Origin: Gemmatimonadaceae bacterium
GTDB lineage: Bacteria; Gemmatimonadota; Gemmatimonadetes; Gemmatimonadales; Gemmatimonadaceae
Assembly: GCA_947457545.1 (NCBI GenBank)
Contig: CANGXD010000009.1
Location: 1 to 54,915 of the forward strand
Direction of reading: 5' to 3'
Length of the DNA stretch: 54,915 nt
Shown: piece after piece, positions 35,497 through 44,493 of the stretch
How positions within the stretch are numbered: position 1 is the stretch's first letter
How the letters are laid out: each line of letters starts with the position of its first letter
Notes under the pieces: generated by a model
The model's input: only the letters and a program-made list of their open reading frames with translations
Told to the model about the DNA's origin: nothing
Databases searched by the model: none
Position numbers and translations under genes: made by a program

Positions 35497-36540
35497 ATGG
35501 CGGGTTCGGTGATCACAGACGACAAGCGCAAGGCCCTGGCGCTCGCGGTCGCGCAAATCGAGAAGAGCTGCGGCAAGGGCTCGATCATGCGACTGGGCAC
35601 AGACAGCAAAGTCCGCGTCGAATCCATTCCGACAGGCGCGATCAACCTCGATGCGGCGATCGGTGTGGGTGGCATTCCCCGCGGTCGTATCACCGAGATC
35701 TACGGTCCCGAGTCGAGCGGCAAGACCACGCTTTGCTTGCATGTGGTGGCCAATGCGCAGCGCGCCGGTGGCGTGGCCGCGTACATCGACGCGGAACATG
35801 CGCTCGACACCGAGTACGCGAAGAAGCTGGGCGTCGACATCGAGAATCTGCTCATCTCGCAGCCGGACACGGGAGAGCAGGCGCTTGAGATCTGCGAGAT
35901 CCTGGTGCGCTCTGGCGCCGTCGACGTCATCGTCATCGACTCCGTGGCTGCGCTGGTGCCCAAGGCCGAAATCGAAGGCGACATGGGCGACTCGCATGTT
36001 GGTCTGCAGGCGCGCCTCATGAGCCAGGCGTTGCGCAAGCTCACCGGTGCGATCGCGCGCTCCAAGGTGTCGGTGGTGTTCATCAATCAGCTGCGCGAAA
36101 AGATCGGCGTGATGTTCGGTAACCCGGAAACGACCACGGGTGGTAAGGCGCTCAAGTTCTACGCGTCGCTCCGTCTCGACATCCGTCGAATCGGCCCGGT
36201 GAAGGAAAAGGAAGACGTCATTGGTTCGCACGTCCGTGTGAAGGTGGTCAAGAACAAGGTGGCGCCGCCGTTCAAGCAGGCCGAGTTCGACATCATGTAC
36301 GCCGAGGGAATCAGCCATACCTCGCTGCTCGTCGACATCGGCGCCGAATCGGGGATCATCGACAAGGCCGGCGCCTGGTACAGCTATGGCTCGCAGCGTA
36401 TCGGGCAGGGCCGTGAGAACGCCAAGATGTTCCTCAAGGACAACCCGGTGCTCATGGCTGAAATCGAGGAGAAGGTAAAGGTCGTGTTGGGGGTCACCCC
36501 GCCGGCGCCAAACGCCGCACCTGAAGAAGTGGAGGAGTAA
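35497..36540 (+). CDS. recA: RecA recombinase
   Basis: RecA (347 aa) forms filaments on single-stranded DNA, exchanges strands and triggers LexA self-cleavage. Walker A is GPESSGKTT (residues 70-78), Walker B lies in [21 protein letters not shown], the L2 loop is near [17 protein letters not shown], and the polymerisation motif lies in the N-terminal helix. The C-terminus is acidic (EEVEE). The ATG at 35497 gives the normal N-terminus. recX follows after a hairpin. Confidence 0.98.
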   Translation: MAGSVITDDKRKALALAVAQIEKSCGKGSIMRLGTDSKVRVESIPTGAINLDAAIGVGGIPRGRITEIYGPESSGKTTLCLHVVANAQRAGGVAAYIDAEHALDTEYAKKLGVDIENLLISQPDTGEQALEICEILVRSGAVDVIVIDSVAALVPKAEIEGDMGDSHVGLQARLMSQALRKLTGAIARSKVSVVFINQLREKIGVMFGNPETTTGGKALKFYASLRLDIRRIGPVKEKEDVIGSHVRVKVVKNKVAPPFKQAEFDIMYAEGISHTSLLVDIGAESGIIDKAGAWYSYGSQRIGQGRENAKMFLKDNPVLMAEIEEKVKVVLGVTPPAPNAAPEEVEE

Positions 36541-36575
36541 GCACCGAGTCGCGTTCGTTCGAGACTCGTGCGTAA

Positions 36576-36653
36576 GGGCCGAGGGGTTGCTTGCGGTGGG
36601 AAGTGGTGCCCGGATCACCACTCCTCATCGTGAGTTGCCCCTCGGCTCTTTTT
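36576..36653 (+). terminator. Branched terminator hairpin between recA and recX
   Basis: An 11-bp stem with one G-U pair (36576-36586 with 36638-36648) is followed by TTTTT (36649-36653). Its long loop contains a second perfect 7-bp hairpin (36602-36608 with 36616-36622). It has the form of an intrinsic terminator. Its T run ends 6 bases before the recX ATG, so recX is expressed by read-through or from an unseen start. Confidence 0.75.
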
Positions 36654-36659
36654 CTGCCC

Positions 36660-37316
36660 ATGACAGACACCACTCCGCTTCATATCAAGGAACTCCGTGA
36701 GTCGCCTCGGCGGCCCGGGCGCTATCTGCTCTCGCTCAGCGATGGGCAGCAGCTTGTTGTGGGCATCAATGTGCTTGCGGACACCGGTGTGACGCGCGCC
36801 CTCGTCCCAGTCTCGCCGGAGACGCTCGAGCGCCTCCTTCAAGAGCATGTCATCACCGATCTGGCCGACCGCGCCGTCGACTATCTGGCGCGAGGACGCC
36901 GGACGCGGCGGGAGCTCGAACTCCGGCTGCGTAAGCGCGAGGCGACCCCGGCCCAGATTGGGGAAGCACTCGATCGACTGGAGCAATCCGGAATTCTGTC
37001 CGATGAGTCGGTGGCTCACGCCGAGGCCGCGTCGCGCCTGCGGCGGGGGGAGGCGCCGGCCCGGGTCACGCAGCAGCTCCGTCGGAAGGGCGTCGCCGGA
37101 AGCACGGTGCGAGAGGCCGTCGCCGGCGCCATGCAGGACGATGGGTTTGACGAAGAAGGGGCGTGCCGGGCGGTCGCACAAAAACGGGTCCGTTCGCTCA
37201 AGTCCGACGATGCGGTGGCCGCGGAGCGCAAGCTGCTCGGATTCCTGCTGCGGCGCGGGTATAACGGGGGGATTGCGCGGCGGATTGCACGAGAGGTCCT
37301 GCAAAGTCGCGAGTGA
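36660..37316 (+). CDS. recX: RecX, regulator of RecA
   Basis: RecX (218 aa) binds RecA filaments and limits their growth. It is a tandem three-helix-repeat protein, with the first repeat in YLARGRRTRRELELRLRKREA, the second in ASRLRRGEAPARVTQQLRRKG and a third near the C-terminus. The N-terminal 60 residues form a domain found in some RecX proteins. The ATG at 36660 lies 6 bases after the T run of the recA terminator with no ribosome site; an upstream in-frame start at 36591 would place the hairpin in coding sequence. Confidence 0.88.
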   Translation: MTDTTPLHIKELRESPRRPGRYLLSLSDGQQLVVGINVLADTGVTRALVPVSPETLERLLQEHVITDLADRAVDYLARGRRTRRELELRLRKREATPAQIGEALDRLEQSGILSDESVAHAEAASRLRRGEAPARVTQQLRRKGVAGSTVREAVAGAMQDDGFDEEGACRAVAQKRVRSLKSDDAVAAERKLLGFLLRRGYNGGIARRIAREVLQSRE

Positions 37317-37343
37317 GGCTCTGCAGGCGCACTCCAAGTTGGC

Positions 37344-37349
37344 TATATT
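37344..37349 (+). promoter_or_regulatory. Possible -10 hexamer of alaS
   Basis: TATATT, a close match to the -10 consensus, lies 9 bases before the alaS ATG in the 42-base gap after recX. GAGAG between them could be a weak ribosome site, though it would lie at the very start of the RNA. No -35 element is clear. Confidence 0.4.
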
Positions 37350-37358
37350 GAGAGACTT

Positions 37359-40142
37359 ATGCTCGCTGCCGAAATTCGCGCCCGATTCCTGGCCTACTTC
37401 GAAAAGAACGGCCACGCCATCCGTCCGAGCTCCTCGCTCGTACCCTCCGACGACCCCACCCTGCTGTTTACGAACGCAGGAATGGTCCAGTTCAAGAAAG
37501 TGTTTCTCGGCATGGAGGACGCGCCCGATGGAAAGCGGCGCGCCACCACGTCGCAGAAGTGCGTGCGTGCCGGTGGAAAGCACAACGACCTCGAGCAGGT
37601 CGGCCATACTGCCCGTCACCACACGTTCTTCGAGATGCTCGGCAACTTCTCGTTCGGTGACTACTTCAAGCGCGACGCGATTCGCTTCGCCTGGGAGTTT
37701 GTCACCGAAGAGTTGAAGATTCCGCGCGAACATCTGCGCGTGACTGTCTTCCACGAAGACGACGAAGCCCGTCAGCTGTGGAAGGACGTGGCGAACGTGC
37801 CGGACAACCGCATCTACGGCCTCGGCGCCAAGGACAATTTCTGGCAGATGGCCGATACGGGGCCATGCGGTCCGTGTACCGAGATCTACGTGGATCTCGC
37901 GAAGATGGCACCGGACTGGGCGTTCCCGGCGAACGCGTCGGGCGAATGGACGAATACGGAGATTTCCGACTACTCGCTCGATGGGTTCGTTGAAGGAGCG
38001 GAAGCCGGACGATTCCTGGAAATCTGGAATCTCGTCTTCATGCAGTACGACCGTCAGGCGGACGGCACGTTGGTGCCGCTTCCCAAGCCTTCGGTCGATA
38101 CCGGTGCTGGCCTCGAGCGCATCGCGGCCGTCATGCAGGGCGTCACCAATAACTTCCATACGGACGGCTTCCGGCCGCTCATTGAGAAGGTCGAAGAGGT
38201 CGTCGGGATCAAGTACCCGTATCGTCCGGGCGTCGGCCTGGGCACCGCGGTTGGCAAGGATGGCAAGCCTATCGATCCCGCTTCGTTCCGCGTACTCGCG
38301 GATCATGCGCGCGCCGTAGGCTTCCTGCTCGCGGATGGCGTGTTCCCGAGCAATGAAGGCCGCGGATATGTGCTGCGGCGTATCTTGCGCCGCGCCGTCC
38401 GGCACGCGTGGCTGCTCGGTCGCCGCGAGCCGACGCTCGTGCATGTCGTGGATACACTCATCGAGCACATGCGGGACTTGTACCCCGAGCTGCATGTGCG
38501 TCGCAAGCACATCCTCGAGACCACGCGCGCCGAAGAAGAGCGCTTTCTGGCCACCATCGATGCCGGGATGTCACGGTTCGAGGAGCTCGCGCCCATCGCT
38601 TCGACCCAGGGGTCGTCACAGCTGCGTGGTACGCTCGCGGGTGAAGATGCGTTCCGTCTCTACGACACGTTCGGATTCCCGATCGACCTTACCGAGCTCA
38701 TGGCTCGTGAGCGCGGCTACCTCGTGGATATTTCCGGCTTCGAGGAGGCGCTTTCCGCGCAGCGCAAGATGTCGCAGGATGAGCGCAAGTCGAAGCAGAT
38801 CACGGTGAGTGCCGATGATTTTGCGGATCCGACACAGTGGACGCATGATCAGCAGCATGCCGAAGGACTCGGCCGATTCGTCGGCTACGACGTGATTGAG
38901 GTGGATACCCTCGTCACGGCGGTGCGTCAGCTCGCTGACGGTCGCGTGGCGGTCATGTTACGCGAGACGCCGTTCTATGCGGAGTCTGGCGGTCAGGTGT
39001 CCGATCACGGCACGATCACGGGCGAAGGGTGGTCGGTCGTCGTGAATGAAGTGCGCAAGCTCGACGGGCGCATCGCCGCCATCGGTACGGCGACGGGCGA
39101 GATCACGTTCGGGCGCGCACACGCGGCGGTCCCGCGCGATCGCCGCAAGGATACCGAACGTCACCATACGGCCACGCACTTGCTGCACGCCGCGCTGCGG
39201 AAGGTGCTTGGCGAGCATGTGCACCAAGCCGGTTCGCTCGTCTCTCCCGATCGATTGCGCTTCGACTTCACGCATCATGGCCCTATGACGGCCGAGCAGC
39301 TCGCGGCGATCGAGACCGATGTGAATGCGGGGGTGTGGGCGTCGGTGCCGGTGAACATTGCGGAAGATTCGTACACGGCGGCCGTCGCGCGTGGCGCGAT
39401 GGCGTTATTCGGCGAGAAGTACGGCGACGTGGTGCGCGTTGTCGACATCCCGTCGCTGTCGGTCGAATTGTGTGGCGGCACGCATGTGCGCAACACGGCG
39501 GAGATCGGCCTCGTGCGCATCGTGAGCGAAGGTGGTGTTGCCGCTGGCGTGCGTCGTATTGAAGCGGTGGCGGGGCCGCGCGCCTTCCAATTCATGGCGG
39601 ATCGCGAGCGCGCGCTGCTGCAAGTGGCATCGCGGCTCAAGGTCCCGATGTCGGGGATGACCTCCGGCATGGACCAGATCGACCGCAAGCTCGATGCGCT
39701 CCTCGAGGAGCGGAAGCAGTTGGAGAAGCGCCTCGATGAGGCAATGCGTGGTGGTGCGCAGGGTGGCGGTTTGGCGCAGCAGCTTGCCGCGCAGGCCACC
39801 GATGTGGGCGGGACGCGTTTTGTGGCCTCTCGTGTAGATGTGCCTGACGTGAAGGCGTTGCAGGCCCTCGGCGATGCGGTGCGTGAAGCGCTCGGCAGCG
39901 GCGTCGCCCTGTTGGGGGCCGCGCTGGCCGATGGCAAGGGGGCGTTGTTGGCTGTAGCGACTGATGACGCACGTGATCGCGGATTGCGGGCGGATATCGT
40001 GGTACGCGATGTCGCCGCGACCGTTGGTGGGCGCGGTGGCGGCAAGCCGCACATGGCGCAGGCCGGTGTCGACGCGGCACAGATCGATACGGCGCTGGCG
40101 GCAGGCAAAGACGTTGTTTCGCGTCTCGCGGTGGCTGGATGA
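37359..40142 (+). CDS. alaS: Alanyl-tRNA synthetase
   Basis: AlaS (927 aa) charges tRNA-Ala and edits mischarged Ser and Gly. The class II catalytic domain occupies about 1-460 (FTNAGMVQFKKVFLG, THTTSQKCVRAGGKHNDL-type region, TGAGLERIAAVMQG). The editing domain has the zinc ligands HHTATHLLHAAL and CGGTHV, and the C-terminal DHHA1 domain ends at GGRGGGKPHMAQAG. Length is normal to slightly long. Its stop overlaps the ATG of the next gene by 4 bases. Confidence 0.97.
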   Translation: MLAAEIRARFLAYFEKNGHAIRPSSSLVPSDDPTLLFTNAGMVQFKKVFLGMEDAPDGKRRATTSQKCVRAGGKHNDLEQVGHTARHHTFFEMLGNFSFGDYFKRDAIRFAWEFVTEELKIPREHLRVTVFHEDDEARQLWKDVANVPDNRIYGLGAKDNFWQMADTGPCGPCTEIYVDLAKMAPDWAFPANASGEWTNTEISDYSLDGFVEGAEAGRFLEIWNLVFMQYDRQADGTLVPLPKPSVDTGAGLERIAAVMQGVTNNFHTDGFRPLIEKVEEVVGIKYPYRPGVGLGTAVGKDGKPIDPASFRVLADHARAVGFLLADGVFPSNEGRGYVLRRILRRAVRHAWLLGRREPTLVHVVDTLIEHMRDLYPELHVRRKHILETTRAEEERFLATIDAGMSRFEELAPIASTQGSSQLRGTLAGEDAFRLYDTFGFPIDLTELMARERGYLVDISGFEEALSAQRKMSQDERKSKQITVSADDFADPTQWTHDQQHAEGLGRFVGYDVIEVDTLVTAVRQLADGRVAVMLRETPFYAESGGQVSDHGTITGEGWSVVVNEVRKLDGRIAAIGTATGEITFGRAHAAVPRDRRKDTERHHTATHLLHAALRKVLGEHVHQAGSLVSPDRLRFDFTHHGPMTAEQLAAIETDVNAGVWASVPVNIAEDSYTAAVARGAMALFGEKYGDVVRVVDIPSLSVELCGGTHVRNTAEIGLVRIVSEGGVAAGVRRIEAVAGPRAFQFMADRERALLQVASRLKVPMSGMTSGMDQIDRKLDALLEERKQLEKRLDEAMRGGAQGGGLAQQLAAQATDVGGTRFVASRVDVPDVKALQALGDAVREALGSGVALLGAALADGKGALLAVATDDARDRGLRADIVVRDVAATVGGRGGGKPHMAQAGVDAAQIDTALAAGKDVVSRLAVAG

Positions 40143-40495
40143 CCATCGCGGCGGCGACGATGGCGTCTGCCACGACGGTGGGCGAGTGGATGGCGCGAAT
40201 GGACCCTGCGCCCCCGTCAGCGCTGCACAGGCGGTTGTGTGAGCTGGTGGGTACCTCTGCGTCGCGTCCGGTATCGGACGTGCCGGAAGCGTGCCTCGAG
40301 GCGGGGGAGCAGTTGCTCGACGCCCTGCTCGCGTCGGGTTCGACAACGCGCGCCACCGCGCTCGATCTGTTGGCGGTGGACTCGCTGATCACCTACGCGT
40401 TTCAGGCAGCGGCAGATGATCCGGCGCGACTGGAGGAGCGCGCGGCGCGGGCGATGGCACGTATCGCGGCGCTCCCCGGAGCGCTCAAGGGGTGA
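40139..40495 (+). CDS. Small hypothetical protein coupled to alaS
   Basis: Function unknown. The 118-aa product is mostly alpha-helical by composition, Ala-rich, without signal peptide or membrane span. Recognisable features are GEWMARMDPAPPSALH near the N-terminus and a helical C-terminal half (STTRATALDLLAVDSLITYA). Its ATG overlaps the alaS stop by 4 bases, so it is translated with alaS. The codon use resembles that of its neighbours, which supports a real gene. Confidence 0.75.
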   Translation: MTIAAATMASATTVGEWMARMDPAPPSALHRRLCELVGTSASRPVSDVPEACLEAGEQLLDALLASGSTTRATALDLLAVDSLITYAFQAAADDPARLEERAARAMARIAALPGALKG

Positions 40496-40562
40496 GGGTC
40501 TGCGTCGGTGCGTGCTTCGGCATGGGCCGCCTGTCGTGTCTCCGACAAACGAGTGAGGACAG

Positions 40563-41306
40563 ATGATTGATATTCATACCCATCTGTTGCCTGGCGTCGA
40601 TGACGGTTCACCGTCATTCGACGTGTCGCTGGCGGTGCTCGAGCGCTTCGCCGAGCAGGGCGTCACCACGCTTGTGTGCACGCCACACTTGAATGCGGGG
40701 CAGGCGTCTCAGGCTCCTGTCGCGCGCCATCAAGAGCTCTTTGCGGAGCTCCAGCAACGGGCACCGGCAGGGATGTCGCTGCAGCTTGGATGGGAGATCA
40801 TGCTCGACAGCCCCAACGTCGACTTGACCGCTCCCGAGCTCTCTTTGGGGAAATCCCGAGCCGTACTCGTGGAGTTCACGCGCGGTGGACTGCCGCGTGG
40901 CGCATCGGCCGAGTTGCGGCGCATTGCGCGTGCCGGCCGCACGCCAATTCTTGCGCATCCGGAGCGGTATTTCGGCTGCACGCTCGACGCGGTCCGCGAG
41001 TGGCGCAAGCTGGGGGTCGTGATACAAACCGATGCGTCGGTACTGATGGGACGAGGAGTCCCTTCGGATCTCGCGCGGAACATGCTCGCCGAGGGGCTCA
41101 TCGACATTCTGGCGTCGGACAACCACGGCGATTCACGATCGTTGGCGAGTGCGCGCGACTGGTTACTCGAGCGTGGTGGCGAGGAGCAGGCCACGCTGCT
41201 GACGTTCGCCAACGCTGACAACGTGTTGAATGACGAAGATCCGTTGCCGGTTCCTCCATTGCGGCCCGGCCTGATGGATCGGGTCAAGCGTATCTTCGGT
41301 CGCTGA
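40563..41306 (+). CDS. CpsB/YwqE-type PHP tyrosine-protein phosphatase
   Basis: This 247-aa PHP-domain enzyme resembles CpsB/Wzb-type phosphatases that dephosphorylate the BY-kinase controlling capsule or exopolysaccharide export. The metal site is visible in DIHTHLLPGVDDGSP, CTPHLN, LGWEIML, ILAHPERYFG and ASDNHGDSRS. GAGG lies 5 bases before the ATG. No BY-kinase, Wzz-like protein or polysaccharide cluster is adjacent, so its partner must be elsewhere. A histidinol-phosphatase-like activity is a less likely alternative. Confidence 0.85.
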   Translation: MIDIHTHLLPGVDDGSPSFDVSLAVLERFAEQGVTTLVCTPHLNAGQASQAPVARHQELFAELQQRAPAGMSLQLGWEIMLDSPNVDLTAPELSLGKSRAVLVEFTRGGLPRGASAELRRIARAGRTPILAHPERYFGCTLDAVREWRKLGVVIQTDASVLMGRGVPSDLARNMLAEGLIDILASDNHGDSRSLASARDWLLERGGEEQATLLTFANADNVLNDEDPLPVPPLRPGLMDRVKRIFGR

Positions 41307-41332
41307 GTCGACCTTCTCTTTCTCAACAATCC

Positions 41333-41920
41333 ATGACACCCGAACATTCTTCCGCTGGCGTGGCACCGCTGCTCGGTGCACTTCGTGAGTTGGCGGAAAC
41401 CGCGGAACGGACGGCCGTTCAGCTCGAGCAGCAGATCGGGCAGGCGCTGCGCATGGTGCAGCAAACAGTGGCGAGCGGCGGCACGCTGTTCTTTTGCGGT
41501 AACGGTGGCTCGGCCGCTGATGCACAGCATATGGCAACGGAGTACGTGGTCCGGTACATGCGAAACCGTCGTGCGTATCCTGCCATTGCACTCACCACCG
41601 ATTCGTCTCTGCTGACCGCGACGGGCAACGACTTCGGGTTCGATCACATCTTCGAGCGTCAGATCGAAGCGCTGGGGAAGGCGGGAGACTTGCTCATCAT
41701 TCATTCGACGAGTGGAAATTCGCCGAATGTGTTGCTTGCTGCCGATGCGGCGCGCGCCAAGGGCATCCCCGTGCTCGCATTGAGCGCCAAGGACGGTGGC
41801 GCACTCAAATCGCGCGCGGACTTATGCATCGTCGTACCAACGTCGAGAACCGATCGTGCGCAGGAGATTCATCTGTGCATTCAGCACGCCATCTGCGACG
41901 CGATCGAGGCGACCCTGTGA
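41333..41920 (+). CDS. gmhA: GmhA, phosphoheptose isomerase (SIS domain)
   Basis: GmhA (195 aa) converts sedoheptulose 7-phosphate to D-glycero-D-manno-heptose 7-phosphate, the first step of LPS heptose synthesis. The SIS fold is shown by FFCGNGGSAADAQHMATEYV and IIHSTSGNSPNVLLAA, with DRAQEIHLCIQH near the end holding the metal-site residues. Together with lptD and hldA (48234) it supports a heptose-bearing LPS. The stop overlaps the GTG of the SDR gene by 4 bases. DiaA-type SIS proteins are the main alternative. Confidence 0.88.
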   Translation: MTPEHSSAGVAPLLGALRELAETAERTAVQLEQQIGQALRMVQQTVASGGTLFFCGNGGSAADAQHMATEYVVRYMRNRRAYPAIALTTDSSLLTATGNDFGFDHIFERQIEALGKAGDLLIIHSTSGNSPNVLLAADAARAKGIPVLALSAKDGGALKSRADLCIVVPTSRTDRAQEIHLCIQHAICDAIEATL

Positions 41921-42669
41921 TCGACTTGACCGGAAAGAAAGCGCTGGTGACCGGCGGCGCTCGCGGCATTGGTGCCGCGTGTGCACGTCTCCTCGCCTCG
42001 GCAGGTGCCGACGTCGGCATCGCGTACCGGTCGCGTGACGTCGAAGCCGAAGCGCTCGTGAAGGAACTCGAGGCAATCGGTGTTGCGGCGTTCGCCTTCA
42101 AGGGAGATCTGTCCACCCGCGCTGCGAACGACGCGTTCGTGTCAGAGGCCGTGTCACGCTTCGGACAGGTCGATATCTACGTCGGCAATTCGGGGATCTG
42201 GCCGGATGTGCCCATTCCCGTGAGCGACCTCGACGACGAGCGCTGGCGCCAGACGATCGCCACCAATCTCGATGGGATGTTTTTCGGTGCGCGTGCGGCG
42301 GTACGGTATATGCCGAATGGCGGCCGACTGATCTTCATCTCCAGTACCGCGGGACAGCGAGGTGAAGCAGGACATGCCGATTATGCTGCATCCAAGGGCG
42401 CCATGATCTCCTTCGTGAAGTCGCTGGCCGTCGAACTGGGCGCGCGAGATATCACGGTGAACAGTGTGGCACCGGGGTGGGTGGATACCGAGGCGGTGGT
42501 TCGTCCGTTCTCTGCGGGGCGCGAGCGCATCGAAGCCAATATCCCACTTGGGCGCGTGGCGAGTCCGACGGATATCGCCGGCCCGGTGCTGTTCCTTTCA
42601 AGCTCACTGGCGCGCCACATCACGGGCGAGATTCTGAACGTGAACGGCGGGAGCGTGCTCTGCGGGTAA
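41917..42669 (+). CDS. Short-chain dehydrogenase/reductase (FabG-like)
   Basis: This 250-aa classical SDR uses NAD(P)H. It has the nucleotide-binding VTGGARGIGAAC motif, NSGIW where NNAG is usual, the catalytic Ser in ISSTAGQRG, and Tyr and Lys in HADYAASKGAM. The C-terminus ITGEILNVNGGSVLCG is typical of 3-oxoacyl-ACP reductases. The GTG at 41917 overlaps the gmhA stop; the open frame to 41824 is inside gmhA. Its substrate is not clear from the sequence, and the position after gmhA hints at sugar or lipid metabolism. Confidence 0.88.
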   Translation: MIDLTGKKALVTGGARGIGAACARLLASAGADVGIAYRSRDVEAEALVKELEAIGVAAFAFKGDLSTRAANDAFVSEAVSRFGQVDIYVGNSGIWPDVPIPVSDLDDERWRQTIATNLDGMFFGARAAVRYMPNGGRLIFISSTAGQRGEAGHADYAASKGAMISFVKSLAVELGARDITVNSVAPGWVDTEAVVRPFSAGRERIEANIPLGRVASPTDIAGPVLFLSSSLARHITGEILNVNGGSVLCG

Positions 42670-43967
42670 CCCCTGCCGAGACGCCGGCCCTGCGGCCCCC
42701 GGGCCAGGTCATCGAAATCGCGCGCACTTTGCAGCACGCCGGTTTCGAGGCGTGGTGCGTCGGCGGGGCCGTGCGCGATGCCTTGTTGGGGCTGGCGCAC
42801 CTCGACTGGGATCTTGCGACGTCGGCGACTCCTCAACAGGTGCGGCGTCTTTTCAAGCGCACGGTGCCGGTTGGGATCGAGTTCGGTACCATCGGCGTGC
42901 TGGACCGCGATGGCCGCATGCACGAGGTCACGACGTTCCGGCACGATGTGCAAACGGACGGACGCCACGCGGTCGTGCAATTCGGCGCGTCGCTGGATGA
43001 AGACCTCGCGCGTCGCGACTTCACGATCAATGCCATCGCGTACGACCCGATTGCGAAGGTGTTGCGTGATCCATTCGAAGGACGCGGGGATCTGAGTCGG
43101 CGTCTGGTGCGCGCCGTCGGCACTGCTGAAGAGCGTATGCGCGAAGATCGCTTGCGCGCACTTCGCGCCATCCGGTTTGCTGCACGCTTTGATTTTGAGA
43201 TTGCTCCTGAGACATGGGCAGCGATCGTCGGCAGCGCGCCTCACCTGACGCGTCTCTCGCCGGAGCGGGTCAAGCAGGAACTCGACAAGACGATGGAGCA
43301 GGTGCGGCGACCGTCGGTGGCACTGACACGCTGGCGCGAAAGCGGCGCGTTCGCCTCACTGATTCCTGCGCTGTCCACCGTGTCCGATGCAGCGTTGCAG
43401 GCCGTCGACGCATTGCCGCTGCCGGTGTTGGCCGCGCGGCCGCTGCGAAAGCCGCTCCGCTTTGCTGCGCTGTTCAGCGCGTGTGATGGCAAGGATGCTG
43501 AACAGGCGTTGCGGGCACTCCGGTTTTCCAATCAGGATATCGCGACGATCGCTTCGCTGGTCGACCGCTTCCGCCGCTTCGGCGAGGATCTCCGGGTATC
43601 GCTCGCCGATGGGAAGGTGCCCACTGACGCCGCGCTTCGGCGGCTCGCCGCTTCGGTGGGGCGTCTGCGCGTATCGGCGTTCCTCCGGCTCTGCGTTGCG
43701 TGCTGGCATCCACTGATGAATGAGGGAGATCGCGTCTCCCAGCGTCGAGATACGCTTCGCGTGTACCGTCGCCTGATGCACATTGCGTTTCATGACCCCA
43801 TCGAAATCGCCGATCTCGCCATTGACGGCGACGATCTCAGGCGGGCCGGAGTCGCGGCGGGTCCACAGCTTGGCCGTACGCTGCAGCGGCTGATCGACGC
43901 CGTTATCGAAGATCCGAGCCGCAATACGCCGGAAACGTTACTGGCGATGGCGTTGGCACATGAGTGA
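42660..43967 (+). CDS. cca: CCA-adding enzyme / tRNA nucleotidyltransferase
   Basis: This protein (about 435 aa) adds or repairs the 3' CCA of tRNAs. The nucleotidyltransferase head has VGGAVRDALLGLAHLDWDL with the Asp pair, RRDFTINAIAYDP and EDRLRALRAIRFAARF. Conserved sequence begins near EIARTLQHAGFEAW, but there is no in-frame ATG, GTG or TTG between the SDR stop and that point; the nearest such codon is deep inside the SDR gene (42477). CTG 42660 with GGGAG 6 bases upstream is my best start; CTG 42690 is another. The stop overlaps the next gene. Confidence 0.88.
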   Translation: MRVTPAETPALRPPGQVIEIARTLQHAGFEAWCVGGAVRDALLGLAHLDWDLATSATPQQVRRLFKRTVPVGIEFGTIGVLDRDGRMHEVTTFRHDVQTDGRHAVVQFGASLDEDLARRDFTINAIAYDPIAKVLRDPFEGRGDLSRRLVRAVGTAEERMREDRLRALRAIRFAARFDFEIAPETWAAIVGSAPHLTRLSPERVKQELDKTMEQVRRPSVALTRWRESGAFASLIPALSTVSDAALQAVDALPLPVLAARPLRKPLRFAALFSACDGKDAEQALRALRFSNQDIATIASLVDRFRRFGEDLRVSLADGKVPTDAALRRLAASVGRLRVSAFLRLCVACWHPLMNEGDRVSQRRDTLRVYRRLMHIAFHDPIEIADLAIDGDDLRRAGVAAGPQLGRTLQRLIDAVIEDPSRNTPETLLAMALAHE

Positions 43968-44493
43968 GCTCAGCGCGTTCGAACAAGCGGAGGCGCCGCG
44001 ATTCCGAACCGGTCTCGACTGGTTTGTCATCAGCAGCGCGCAGGACGTTACCTGCATTCGCATAGGAGCAACGGCTGAGCGTGTCGTGGATATGTTGCAC
44101 GCCCTCAGCGTGTACCTCGATCCTGCTGTAGACTTGCACATTGATGACGCGCGAACGGGTCGGCGGTGGCAAGGCACACTCCTGCCACTCCCGGAAGTAC
44201 GTGAGACCGTGGGGCGATTGCGACTGCCGCTGGCGGCGTACGGCGGGGTCGAGGTTTCGCTGTTTACGGACAGTGATCAACTCACGCTTACGCCGGAGAT
44301 GCAGCTGGTGATCTACGCGCGTACCGATCGATGGGCATTTCTGCTCGACGGGATGGGGCTTCTTGAACGCACGACGGCGCCCGCGCCAAGCTGGGTGCCG
44401 CAGCGCGGTGCCTTGCGCGCTGAACCACAGCTTGAGCAGGCGCTCGAGGCCGCGGCTGAACGGCTTGACCTGATCGCAGAGCCGCATCCGTGA
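43960..44493 (+). CDS. Hypothetical protein between cca and rarA
   Basis: Function unknown. The 177-aa product has no signal peptide or membrane span. The first two thirds look like an alternating beta-alpha fold (DWFVISSAQDVTCIRIGA, GRRWQGTLLPLPEVRETV, GVEVSLFTDSDQLTL), followed by RTDRWAFLLDGMGL and a charged helical tail. The ATG overlaps the cca stop (8-base overlap) and its stop overlaps the rarA GTG by 4 bases, so it is coupled to both. I recognise no family. Confidence 0.8.
   Translation: MSELSAFEQAEAPRFRTGLDWFVISSAQDVTCIRIGATAERVVDMLHALSVYLDPAVDLHIDDARTGRRWQGTLLPLPEVRETVGRLRLPLAAYGGVEVSLFTDSDQLTLTPEMQLVIYARTDRWAFLLDGMGLLERTTAPAPSWVPQRGALRAEPQLEQALEAAAERLDLIAEPHP

Noticed and set aside
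42477-42659. Upstream start of cca inside the SDR gene
   Set aside because: The added residues are the SDR gene read in another frame, and the overlap would be about 190 bases.
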